This document shows, in pieces, positions 25,425 through 34,300 of a stretch of DNA of 53,262 nt (position 1 is the first letter of the stretch; each line of letters starts with the position of its first letter). Position numbers and translations under genes: made by a program. Where the stretch lies: assembly GCA_038253555.1 (NCBI GenBank), contig JBBSGZ010000008.1, positions 1 through 53,262 on the forward strand, read 5' to 3'. The notes under the pieces are model-generated. The model was not told the origin of the DNA, did not search any database, and saw only the letters and a program-made list of their open reading frames with translations. Source of the stretch: JALYUA01 sp038253555. Lineage in GTDB: Bacteria; Acidobacteriota; Thermoanaerobaculia; UBA5066; Gp7-AA6.

Positions 25425-26381
25425 CTATTGCGGCAGGGGAGTCGGGAGCGGCGGCCGTGGCCGCAGCCCCAGCGGGTTGTCCACGGGGGCGTCCGCCGGC
25501 GGCCCTGCGGGCGGCGCCGGGTTCGGCGCGGGCCGAGGGTTCGCGCCGCCGTTGCCGGACTCGGGCTGCCCGGGGCCCGCGCCGGCCGGCGGAGCCGCCG
25601 CCCGGCCGCCCAACTCCTGGGGACGCACCTGTCCCGGGGAGGCCGGAAGCGCCGACGGCGCCCGGGGGGACGTCGCCCGCGGCGCATCGACCGGCTCGGG
25701 CTCCAGGGAATCGATCACCTCGCTGGTCCAGACGGGCCGATCCGTCGCCACTCTTTTGAATCTCGCCTCGTCGGCATAGACGGATTGGGTCGAAAGCGAG
25801 GCGCGGGCGATGTCTTTTTCGTAGTTGGTCAGCGAAATGCGGTCGATGAGACGCGTGTCGGCGACGAGCGGGTTGCGGTGAAGGTCCCGCATCGAGGGGT
25901 CGACCTCGAGCGCTCGGGCGTACTGCTCGATGGCGGCCGAGTTCGCGCCGCGCCGCTCGTAGAGCCGGCCGAGCCGGAAACGCGCCGGCGGAAATCCGCG
26001 GTTGCGATCGACGGACTTCTCATAGGCGGAGGCCGCGGCCCCCGTCTTCCCCTCTGTCTCGAGCGCTATCCCCAGGTTGTACGGCGCCAGAAAATTGGTC
26101 TTGTCGAGTTTCATCGCGATCTCGTACTGCTCGCGAGCTTCCCTGGGAAACCTCCTCGCGGCGAGGAGATTGCCGAGGTCGTTGTGCAGGGCGGCCGAGT
26201 CCGGATCCGCGGCGATTCTCTTTTCCTGAGCCCGGATCTTGTCGTCCAGCGGATTGCCCGGGACGAGATAGCGGCGATAAAAAGGCTCCTCTGTCTTGCG
26301 TTCCCGAGCTCCCGCCGGCAGGGACAGAAAAAGTCCCGCCAGCGCCAGCAAGGCGACCGTCTCGAATTTTTTCCGGTTCAT
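25425..26381 (-). CDS. exported TPR-repeat protein with Pro-rich tail
   Basis: 318 residues. Signal peptide ~1-25 (ETVALLALAGLFLSLPAGA). Three or four TPR units span ~60-165 (ALHNDLGNLLAARRFPREA, APYNLGIALETEGKTGAAA, ARFRLGRLYERRGANSAAI), then a segment of unknown fold and a Pro/Ala/Gly-rich C-terminal ~100 residues that is probably disordered. The ATG at 26381 has GGGAGG at good spacing. TPR proteins of this kind act as scaffolds; no partner is indicated. The next gene upstream on the strand lies 39 bases away, so the two are probably one operon. Confidence 0.75.
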   Translation of the reverse strand: MNRKKFETVALLALAGLFLSLPAGARERKTEEPFYRRYLVPGNPLDDKIRAQEKRIAADPDSAALHNDLGNLLAARRFPREAREQYEIAMKLDKTNFLAPYNLGIALETEGKTGAAASAYEKSVDRNRGFPPARFRLGRLYERRGANSAAIEQYARALEVDPSMRDLHRNPLVADTRLIDRISLTNYEKDIARASLSTQSVYADEARFKRVATDRPVWTSEVIDSLEPEPVDAPRATSPRAPSALPASPGQVRPQELGGRAAAPPAGAGPGQPESGNGGANPRPAPNPAPPAGPPADAPVDNPLGLRPRPPLPTPLPQ

Positions 26382-26420
26382 GGTTTCCTCCCGGGCGCCA
26401 TGTGAGCGGCGCCGCCGTCG

Positions 26421-27014
26421 CTACGTTTTCCGCCTCGCGACGAGCTTGATTTTTCCGTCCCGCTCGGCGACGTCGAATTCGACATCCGCTCCTCCGAATC
26501 GCTCGCGCACGCGCTCGGTCTCGCGCGTCAGGCTTTCGGTAAATCGCTCGAAGCTCAAGCCCTCCGCGGATTCCCCGCGGCCCCTGCGGGCGGCGAGATA
26601 TTTCTCGAACAACTCCCGCCGCGAGTCGGGCGAAGAAGATGTCTTCGGGTCTACGGAGCCGGAGTCGCCTGCGTTTCGAGCCGGCGGGCGGGAATCAGGG
26701 GTCGCGGCGCCGGCCTCTCGCCCCTGGGGACCGAAACGTCCGTACAGTCCAGGCCGCTTTCCCGCCTCCTTCTCGCCCTGGAGCTTCTCCCAGCGGTCGA
26801 TCAAGGTGTTCCAGCGTCCCTGGATCGTCGAGAAGCGATAGCGATCCACGGCGTTCTCGGGCTCGCCCCGGGCGAGGATCCGGATCAGGCGGTCCACGTT
26901 CTTCCGGCTCTCGACGGGGGGCTTCGTCGCCGTCCCGTAGAGAAAAGCATCGTATTCGGCGTTCACGACGGCAATCGCGCGCTCCAGCGCCTGCAGGTCG
27001 AGCTCCCAGGACAT
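26421..27014 (-). CDS. MXAN_5187-like C-terminal-domain protein
   Basis: 197 residues with no signal or membrane segment. Two conserved blocks flank a variable linker: an N-terminal helix pair (YDAFLYGTATKPP, YRFSTIQGRWNTLIDRWEKL) and a C-terminal block (YLAARRGRGESAEGLSFERF then DVEFDVAERDGKIKLVARRK). This arrangement fits proteins annotated as MXAN_5187 C-terminal domain-containing, known from myxobacteria and acidobacteria, without known activity. The start at 27014 is chosen because the protein's conserved helix begins there; upstream sequence in frame overlaps selA antisense. Divergent from selA with ~53 bp between start codons. Confidence 0.65.
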   Translation of the reverse strand: MSWELDLQALERAIAVVNAEYDAFLYGTATKPPVESRKNVDRLIRILARGEPENAVDRYRFSTIQGRWNTLIDRWEKLQGEKEAGKRPGLYGRFGPQGREAGAATPDSRPPARNAGDSGSVDPKTSSSPDSRRELFEKYLAARRGRGESAEGLSFERFTESLTRETERVRERFGGADVEFDVAERDGKIKLVARRKT

Positions 27015-27067
27015 GGACCTATAGTAATGGCCGTGAGGGGCAACCGGTCGCCGGGAGGGAGCGGGGC

Positions 27068-28474
27068 GTGAAGGCCGGCACCCCGCCCGCCCCGCCGGAG
27101 CCTCCGGCGGCCCGCGTTGCTGCGCCCGGCCCCGCCGCACGTCCGCCCTCGATGGACTCTCTCCTCTGCGCGGCAGAAGCCCGGGAAATCCTGCGCGTCT
27201 TCGGACGGGAAGCCGTCAAGCAGGAGCTCCGGCGGGCGATCGCCGACGGCGTCCGGGACCCGGCCGAAATCCTCTCCCGAGGCGAGCGGGCGCTCGCGGC
27301 GCGATTTGCGCCGAGCCTTCGCCGGGTCATCAACGGCACAGGCGTGCTGCTGCATACGAACCTGGGCAGGGCCCCTCTTTCCGAGCCGGCACGGCGGGCG
27401 GTCGAGTCGGTCGCCGCGGGGTATTCGAGTCTGGAGTACGACGCGGCGACCGGAGAACGCGGGCGGCGCCAGGACCACGTTCGAGCGCTCGCGCGGGATG
27501 TGTTCGGCTGTGAAGACGTCCTCGCCGTGAACAACAACGCCTCCGCGGTATTCCTCGCTCTGTCGGCGCTCGCGGCGGGACGGCGCGTCCTCATCTCGCG
27601 CGGAGAGCTCGTCGCGATCGGAGGATCGTTCCAGATCCCGGCGATTCTCGAAGCAAGCGGAGCGCGCCTGGCCGAGGTCGGCACGACGAATCGGACGACC
27701 ATCGAAGATTACCGCCGGGGCTTGACCCCGGAGGTCGCCCTCGTCATGACCGTGCACCCCTCCAATTACGAGATCCGCGGATTCACGGCGAGCGCGCCGC
27801 CCGGCGAGATCGCGGCCCTGGCGCGAGAGGCCGGGATCCCGTGGCTCCACGACCAGGGGACGGGGTGCGTTGTCGACATCGCGGAGTTCGGGGTTGCCGG
27901 AGAGCCGACCGTCGCGGGGTGCCTTGCCGACGGCGCGACGCTCGTGACTTTTTCGGCAGACAAGCTCTTCGGCGGCCCGCAGGCGGGGCTCGTCGTGGGC
28001 GCGGAGGGCGTCGTCGCCCGCCTCGCCCGGCACCCGGTCGCGCGTGTGGTGCGGCCGGACAAGCTGACCCTCTCGGCACTCCACGCGACGCTCGCCGCGT
28101 GGAAGACGGACCAGTGGCGAGACTTGCCGATCTACCGGGCGGCGGCAACGCCCGCGATCGAGCTCGAGAGACGCGGCGAAGACATCGCCGCCCGAGCGGC
28201 CGCTGCGGACCTCGAAATCGCCGTTGTCCCTTCCTTCGCGCTGTTCGGCGGCGGCACGAGCCCGGAAAAGCGGTTCGACTCCCGTGCGCTCGCGCTGACA
28301 CATCGCCGCCTTTCGGCCGACGCGCTGGCGCGGAGGCTTCGCGTTTCGGAGCCACCCGTCGCCGGCCGCGTGGAGGCCGACCGGGTCCTGCTCGATCTCC
28401 GTTCGATTGCCCCCGAGGAAGACGCGGGTGTCATCGAGGCCCTCGCGGCCGCTTTGACCGCATCGAGTTCGTGA
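27068..28474 (+). CDS. selA: L-seryl-tRNA(Sec) selenium transferase
   Basis: 468 residues. SelA is a PLP enzyme that converts Ser-tRNA(Sec) to Sec-tRNA(Sec) using selenophosphate. Family motifs are clear: VINGTGVLLHTNLGRAPLS, SLEYDAATGERGRR, NNNASAVFLAL, HPSNYEIRGF and the PLP-lysine segment FSADKLFGGPQAGLVVG. The GTG at 27068 is chosen since GGAGGGAG lies ahead and the family's N-terminal helix (here SMDSLLCAAEAREIL) needs residues before it; a later ATG at SMDSLL would cut that helix. SelB, SelD and tRNA(Sec) are not in the window, so the rest of the pathway must be elsewhere. Confidence 0.93.
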   Translation: MKAGTPPAPPEPPAARVAAPGPAARPPSMDSLLCAAEAREILRVFGREAVKQELRRAIADGVRDPAEILSRGERALAARFAPSLRRVINGTGVLLHTNLGRAPLSEPARRAVESVAAGYSSLEYDAATGERGRRQDHVRALARDVFGCEDVLAVNNNASAVFLALSALAAGRRVLISRGELVAIGGSFQIPAILEASGARLAEVGTTNRTTIEDYRRGLTPEVALVMTVHPSNYEIRGFTASAPPGEIAALAREAGIPWLHDQGTGCVVDIAEFGVAGEPTVAGCLADGATLVTFSADKLFGGPQAGLVVGAEGVVARLARHPVARVVRPDKLTLSALHATLAAWKTDQWRDLPIYRAAATPAIELERRGEDIAARAAAADLEIAVVPSFALFGGGTSPEKRFDSRALALTHRRLSADALARRLRVSEPPVAGRVEADRVLLDLRSIAPEEDAGVIEALAAALTASSS

Positions 28475-28478
28475 GAAA

Positions 28479-28706
28479 ATGGCCGCGATGCGCATCCGAC
28501 GCCGGTCTCGCTTCTCGCTTCTCGCGCTGATCGCCGCGACTTCGTGGCTCGCGACGGGTGCCTGCAGCCGCAAGGCGTCCGGTCCCTCTCCCGGCCCCGC
28601 GAAAGCGACTCCTGTTCCATCTCTTCAATACACTCCCAGACCCGCTCCACCGACCCCGACGCTTCGTCCCGGGATGCCGACCCGGCTGCCTTCGCTTCCG
28701 GGCTAA
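28479..28706 (+). CDS. small putative lipoprotein, Pro-rich
   Basis: 75 residues starting four bases after the selA stop, or three codons later at a second ATG. A positively charged N-terminus (RIRRRSRF) and hydrophobic core (SLLALIAATSWLATGA) end in a Cys, giving a plausible lipoprotein signal, followed by a Ser/Pro/Thr-rich tail with no domain. No family recognised. The tight spacing to selA suggests co-transcription, but low-complexity tails of this kind can arise by chance in GC-rich DNA. Confidence 0.5.
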   Translation: MAAMRIRRRSRFSLLALIAATSWLATGACSRKASGPSPGPAKATPVPSLQYTPRPAPPTPTLRPGMPTRLPSLPG

Positions 28707-29030
28707 AACGTCGCCTTCGCTCACTGCGGGATCTGCCTTCGCCGTGCGCGACGAAGGCACCGCCGGGCGGCTCGCCTATTGGCTCGACCGCCCGCCTGCT
28801 CCCTTCGTTCGCTCCGGCTCCCGCTGCGAGCTTAGCCACCATCGTGGTGGTGGCGCAGCTCTGCCCCCTCGCCCCGCGCTCGGGGAGAGGGCTGAAGTGA
28901 GGGGAACCGCAGGCAGGCGGGGCGCATTCGCCAGCACAGCGGATCGAGTCCTTCCTGCGCTCGGAGTCCTGGGGAGAGGGGCCGCCTTCGGGGCCTTGCA
29001 CTTGGTGAGGGCGCGCCGCGACGCGTCGAT
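28707..29030. other. intergenic region with short hairpins
   Basis: 324 bases between the lipoprotein stop and the stop of the response regulator gene. No gene is supported. It contains two hairpins: CCACCA-TCG-TGGTGG at 28836-28850 and a longer one at 28866-28891 (CCCTCGCCCCG pairing with CGGGGAGAGGG). The latter resembles the CTCGCCCC...GGGGAGAG repeats scattered between genes in many bacteria. Convergent gene ends make a terminator role possible, though no T-run follows. Confidence 0.45.
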
Positions 29031-30395
29031 TCAGTTTTCCTGGTCGAGCGCGTGCTCTCTCAGCTTCGCTTCGAACCGGCGGGCCGTCAGGCCCAGGGAT
29101 TCCGCGGCGGCGGTGCGGTCTCCTCTGGCCTTGTCGAGCGCGCGCGCCAGCCAGGACCGCTCTGCCCCCCGGGCGCCCCGTTCCCGGACTTCTTCGAGCG
29201 TCTCGTCCCGCGGCGGCGCGGGCGCGGCGGCGAAATCGGGCGTCAGACGCAGGTGCCGCTCCTCGATGACCGTGCTCTCCGCCAGGATCATCGCGCGCTC
29301 CAGGCAGTTGCGGAGCTCGCGCACGTTGCCGGGCCAGGGATAGCCGCGCAGTCTCTCGCGCGCCGCGTTTTCCAGCCGGAGCGGCTTCTTCTTGAGCTCG
29401 CGCGGCAGCGCCGCAAGGAACCAGTCGACCAGCGGGTCGATGTCCTCGGGGCGGTCCCGGAGGGGCGGGATGCGGATCGGGAAGACCCGGACGCGATAGA
29501 AGAGATCCTCCCGGAAGAGCCCCGCGGCCACGAGCTTGTCGAGCGGCCGGTTCGACGCCGCGATGATGCGGACGTCGACCTGGATGACGGCGGTCCCGCC
29601 GACCCGGTGAAAAGAGCGCTCCTGCAGGACACGCAGAAGCTTGGCCTGGGTGGGCGGCGTGAGCTCGCCGATCTCGTCTAAAAACACCGTTCCCCCGTCC
29701 GCCAGCTCGAATTTTCCGAGCCGCCGGGAGGACGCCCCCGTGAAGGCCCCTTTCTCGTGGCCGAACAGCTCGCTTTCGAGCAGCGTGTCCGGGATCGCGG
29801 CGCAATTGATCGCGACGAAGGCGCGGCGCGCGCGCGACGAGAGCGCGTGGATCGCGCGCGCGAACAGTTCCTTCCCCGTTCCGCTCTCCCCTTCGAGAAG
29901 CACCGTCGCATCCGTCACGGCGACCCGCGACGTCTCCTCGCGGACCGAGCGGAGGGCGGCGGACTCGCCGACGATGGGCGGCATCAATCCCGACTGCGCT
30001 TCCGAGAAGAGAAGAGATTCCCGGCGGCCGGCGCGCCGCTCGATCGACCGTGCGACGAGAAGGCGCAGGAGGTCGGGGTCGACCGGCTTCGTGATGAACT
30101 CTTCGGCCCCCCGCTTCATGGCATCGACCGCGGTCTCGATGGAGCCGAACGCGGTCATCACGATCACCGGCAGGGTGGGGTCCACGCCGCGTGCGGCATC
30201 CAGAACCGAAAGTCCGTCCGCGCCCGGCAGGCGCCAGTCCGTCAGCACCACGTCGAACTTTTCTCCCGCGCGCAGGCGATCCCCCGCCGCCTCGCCGGTG
30301 CCGACGCCCACGACCGTCCAGCCCTCGGCCTGGAGCATCTCCTCGAGCATCGCCCGCAGCGAGCTCTTGTCTTCCACCACGAGGATGTTGGGCAT
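29031..30395 (-). CDS. sigma-54-dependent response regulator (NtrC/PilR type)
   Basis: 454 residues: receiver domain (~1-120) with phospho-acceptor D53 in VVLTDWRLPG and the acidic pair E8/D9, an AAA+ sigma-54 activator domain (~140-375), and a Fis-type helix-turn-helix at the end (DRTAAAESLGLTARRFEAKL). Walker A reads GESGTGKELFARAIH, and the sigma-54 contact loop is intact as ESELFGHEKGAFTGA. The ATG at 30395 begins the receiver; a longer frame upstream is antisense of the FxLYD gene. It lies just past the terminator of the minor-pilin operon, so a PilR-like role in pilus control is inferred. The nearest histidine kinase in the window is at 45344-47137. Confidence 0.9.
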   Translation of the reverse strand: MPNILVVEDKSSLRAMLEEMLQAEGWTVVGVGTGEAAGDRLRAGEKFDVVLTDWRLPGADGLSVLDAARGVDPTLPVIVMTAFGSIETAVDAMKRGAEEFITKPVDPDLLRLLVARSIERRAGRRESLLFSEAQSGLMPPIVGESAALRSVREETSRVAVTDATVLLEGESGTGKELFARAIHALSSRARRAFVAINCAAIPDTLLESELFGHEKGAFTGASSRRLGKFELADGGTVFLDEIGELTPPTQAKLLRVLQERSFHRVGGTAVIQVDVRIIAASNRPLDKLVAAGLFREDLFYRVRVFPIRIPPLRDRPEDIDPLVDWFLAALPRELKKKPLRLENAARERLRGYPWPGNVRELRNCLERAMILAESTVIEERHLRLTPDFAAAPAPPRDETLEEVRERGARGAERSWLARALDKARGDRTAAAESLGLTARRFEAKLREHALDQEN

Positions 30396-30421
30396 GTGGG
30401 GCTGTTCGAAGGGTAACAAAA

Positions 30422-30441
30422 AAGCCGCCCGGAGGCGGCTT
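30422..30441 (-). terminator. intrinsic terminator of the minor-pilin operon
   Basis: On the minus strand the stem AAGCCGCC-TCCG-GGCGGCTT is followed by a run of T residues, about 22 bases after the FxLYD-protein stop. Strong classical shape. The response regulator gene starts 27 bases further on and so must have its own promoter or depend on read-through. Confidence 0.8.
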
Positions 30442-30462
30442 CTGCGGCAGCCGCGGCTCCCT

Positions 30463-31377
30463 CTACTGCGGCGGCTTCGGCTGATTCTCCGGGCTGGCGG
30501 CGCCGGGGATGTACCCGGTCCTGCCATCCGCGGGCGCCGTCGACGGAGCGGACGGGGCGGGGGCCGCGTACAGCGACCCCTGGCCATACGGCGTCGGCGC
30601 GGGAGCCGGGGGCTTCGAAGCGGGCGCGCCCGCGCGGTTAGCCGCGGGGGCACCGGCGGCCGAGGGGGCGCCCGCACCTTCAGCCGCTGCCGGAGGCGGA
30701 GGCGGAGGCGTCTGCCACATGGGAGAGAAGCGGACCTGGTTGATGGTGCGGTCCGCAACCGGAAGAGTGGCCGCGAAGCTGACGGAGCGTCCGCCTTCGA
30801 TGGTGCCGGTCGCCAGGGTCGCGCTGCCGGTCGACACCGCGTTGCCGGCCTCGTCGATCGCCGAAACGGTCAGGTGCGTGTTGGTGACAGGAGTGGTGCC
30901 GGGATTGCGGAGGGATCCCGTGACCATCAGATTGGTCCCGGATTTCTGCTGCTGGTAATCGCCGACTTCCACGCGGCCGGCGCCGGCACGCGTTTCGACG
31001 CCCTTGACCTTCTCTTCCGGGGCTGACGCCGCTTCCGCATGCCCGACGTCGGCATCCGTCACGCGAACGCGAGCCTTCTCCTGCTTTCCGCTGCGCACCG
31101 CATCCGTCGGCGCGGAGGGCGGCAGAGCGACGGCCGGCTTCACCGGCACAGGGCCGCTCGCGCGCGCCGCGCTGGTCGCCTTCCAGTCGATCTCCGTCAG
31201 CGGGACCGAAAGCAACGTCCCGTCCGACCGCGTGAGCAGGGCGTTGTTCCCCTGGGCAACGATCGGAGATTTCAGCTCGATCCGGAGCCCGCCTCGCAGC
31301 ACGACCACGTCCGCCGCAACGGTGAACGCCGCATAGCCGAAGAGAAAAGCGGCCAGGGCCGCCCGCGTCTTCCTCAT
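30463..31377 (-). CDS. exported FxLYD-like protein, last gene of the pilY1 operon
   Basis: 304 residues. Signal peptide ~1-22 (TRAALAAFLFGYAAFTVAA), a short beta region resembling SH3/LSm-like strands (VVVLRGGLRIELKSP, LLSVPLTEIDW), a linker, then an FxLYD-like beta-sandwich at ~135-225 (NLMVTGSLRNPGTTPVTNT...VSAIDEAGNAVSTGSA). A very Pro/Ala-rich tail makes up the last 75 residues. The ATG at 31377 overlaps the pilY1 stop by four bases (ATGA), so it is made together with PilY1. A role in folding, anchoring or export of the large adhesin is a reasonable guess from this coupling; nothing in the sequence proves it. Confidence 0.7.
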   Translation of the reverse strand: MRKTRAALAAFLFGYAAFTVAADVVVLRGGLRIELKSPIVAQGNNALLTRSDGTLLSVPLTEIDWKATSAARASGPVPVKPAVALPPSAPTDAVRSGKQEKARVRVTDADVGHAEAASAPEEKVKGVETRAGAGRVEVGDYQQQKSGTNLMVTGSLRNPGTTPVTNTHLTVSAIDEAGNAVSTGSATLATGTIEGGRSVSFAATLPVADRTINQVRFSPMWQTPPPPPPAAAEGAGAPSAAGAPAANRAGAPASKPPAPAPTPYGQGSLYAAPAPSAPSTAPADGRTGYIPGAASPENQPKPPQ

Positions 31378-34300
31378 TGTTCTTTCCAGTTCTGGTTGAT
31401 CGTCCGGATGGTCCCGCGCACGACGTCCTGCTTCAGGCATCCGCCCGAGCACAGGATCATGTCGATTGTATCGCCATCCGGCGTGGTCGACTGTGTCCCG
31501 GACGCGAGCCCCGCGCCTTCGCTCTCCCGGTAGTCGCTGAAGTTTCCCGTCGGCGACCCCACGTTGTATCCGCCAGTCCCGTTCAGGAAGAAGAACCGGT
31601 AGCGGTACGAGCTTCCCTCCGTCGCGCACGGGTTGTTCGAGTCCGGCGTGAAGGTGATGAGCGTCAGATATCCCTGGGTCGAGTAGACGGTCGAGGTCGT
31701 CTTTTCGTTCCGAGTCGCAAAGTCGAGGAAGAGGCCGCTGTACGTTCCGTTGAAGATCGGCCCCGGCCCGACTCCCACCGCAGTCACACCCCCGGCGGGA
31801 GTGATGTTGCGCAGGTTGGCCTCGTGCAGCGTCGTCGTGCCGCCGTTGTCGACGACGAAGAAGAAGCGGTTGACCGAGGGGTTGGGGATCCGGAGGAGGT
31901 TCGCGCGATCGCCGGTGCCGAAGGCGACTCCGAGGGTCGGACGCGCGCCGCCCGCCAGGTAAATGATGGAGGGCTCCAGAAAGATCGGCTGGTTCGTCTG
32001 GGTCGCCAGGGACGTCTGCGTCGACGCGTCGTACAGCATGAAGGGCGTCCACCCGCCGATCATCCCGGCCACGAGCTCGCCCGGCTTGGGGCTCGCCACG
32101 GAAGTCAAGTCGGCGGTCAGATCGAGCCGCCACATCCGGCCGTTCTCGTCGCCGAAGTACACGACGTCCAGGTACCCGTCGTCGTTGTAATCGGCCACTG
32201 CCGGCGTCGCGGGCGACGGCGCCATCTCGACGAGCGGGCCGATGGCGCTGTCTTTGCCCTTGCTCGCCTTGTAGATCACTTTTCCGGTCTCGACGTCCAC
32301 GACGTAAATCGCCCGCCCCTTGACCGTGCTCGCGGCGGCGATCGGATCCCCGGCGTTGAAAAGGGTGTCGAACCCGCCGCCGAAGATCGCCACGTAGCGG
32401 TCTTCATAAGCCGCGCCATTGATCACCTTGATGCGCCCCATGATCGGCTTCGACCATGTCTGGCCGATGGCCGGGACTCCCAGACAGGTCCCCGGACTCA
32501 GCACGCAGTCATCGGTCGTCTCCCAGAGAATGCTGGGATAATTCGTCGCGCAGGACCCGCCGCCGTCCAGGCAGTCCGGCGAGGTTTCCGGCAGGCTGGC
32601 GTTCTTCACACCGGTGGTCGTGTCGACGCGGTCGGGCTGCGTGACGTCGAGGCCGTAGACGTAGCGGCCGCCCTGCCGGAGCGTGCCGGCGAGAACGGTT
32701 CTCCAGACACGGTTGCCGGCGTTCGGCGTCCCGTTGTGACTCGGATCCATGAAGACGTCCGCGAAGGAGACGCTGCCGTCCACGAAGTAAGAGGGCCTCG
32801 GAGGGAACCGTAAAAGCTGGGGCTCTTTTCGCATGACCGGCTTCGGTCCGTACGCAAAGATCTCCTGGCCCGTTCCGAGGTCAAACGAGTTTACGAAAGC
32901 CGGATCGCGCGGCGTGGCCCCGGCGCTGTCGGACCAGACTCCGGAGTCAAACGCGTGCAGGAATCCGTCGTTCGAGCCGACGAACGAGACGCGGCGCCTC
33001 TTGGAATGCAGATTGGCGAACGCGCTGTAGGACTGGCCCGCGCGAGGCGTCAGATTCGCCGAAAGGTACTGGAAGTACTTGGGAGGATCGAGGACCACCG
33101 GCTCGGAGTGGAAGATGTCGCCGAGCTTGTGCCCGTACCCGACCGGCGCGCTGGCGTCCGTCCGGACCTGGGGAGCTCCCGGGAGCGGCTGGTCGTCCTG
33201 GTACACGTAGGAGAAGCGCTGCTGCTGTCCGGCACCCGGACCGATGACGGGTCCCGCCGGTTTGATGCCCGCCAGGTTCAGGATCTCGTCGCGGTTTCCC
33301 GCGGCGGTCAGCCCTCCGCGCAGGAAGCTCACCGTGCGCTGAGCGAGCGTGCGGTCCGACCCCGACGCCGGGTTCAACCCCATGTTGGTCATGAGCGTGT
33401 CGAAACATCCGCCGCCGCACGCGGTGTTGTGAAACTCGGACCGGGTGAGGGGGACCGTCGCGCCGGTCGTGCTCGCCCACACCATCTTGCGGCCCGGCCA
33501 GACCCGAACGTTCGGGGCGTTGGTGGCTGAGGCCGCCGACGAGGCGGCGCCTCCCGTCAGGACGGCCGTGGGATCGGTGTACCCGAGAGACCGACCCGCG
33601 TTCCAGACCGGCTTGCGCGTGGTCTGCGACGGGTCGTCGGGAAGCGTCTCGTCCGGATAGCTCAAGACGGGAGTTCCGCCGGTCACGACAGGGATCTTTC
33701 CGTTCAGATCCAGGCGGAACGCCTTCAGCGATCCGTTCCAGATGGACCACTGGGAGGCCGTCCCGTCGATGTTTCCGTGACTCGGGATGACCGCGCCGAG
33801 CTGAGCGGTGTCGGCGAGCCCGCCGGCAAACGCCGGCAAGGCCGGAGCGGCGATGAAATTCGCCGTTCGCTTGAACTCGAGGATGCTCTGGAGCGCCGTC
33901 ACGAGGCTGGCGCGATCGCTCGCGGCGAAGACCTGCCCGCCGCTGTTGTCCGCGATGCACCTCAACCGGGGGTCGTTCGGGTTGGTGTTCATGGCGACGA
34001 CGAACACCGGGACGCCCGTCACCCGGATGCTCGGGTCGGCCGCGCGGGCGAGGGCCCGGGCGCCGGCCGGGTTCTCCGGAAGCGTCACGACGCCGAGGTC
34101 CTTGGAGGGGCCGAGCCCCGTCGGGCCGCCGGCGCACGGGTTCGAGTAGCACTCGTCGAGCCCGTCCGTCAAGAGCACCACGATGTAGTTGCGGCAATTG
34201 ATCGCCGGATCGTCGGTCTGCGGAAAGACGCTGTTGACGAAGTAGTTGTAGGCGTCCTTCAGCGCTCCCGCGAGCGGGGTGCCGGGGGCGGTCACGACCA

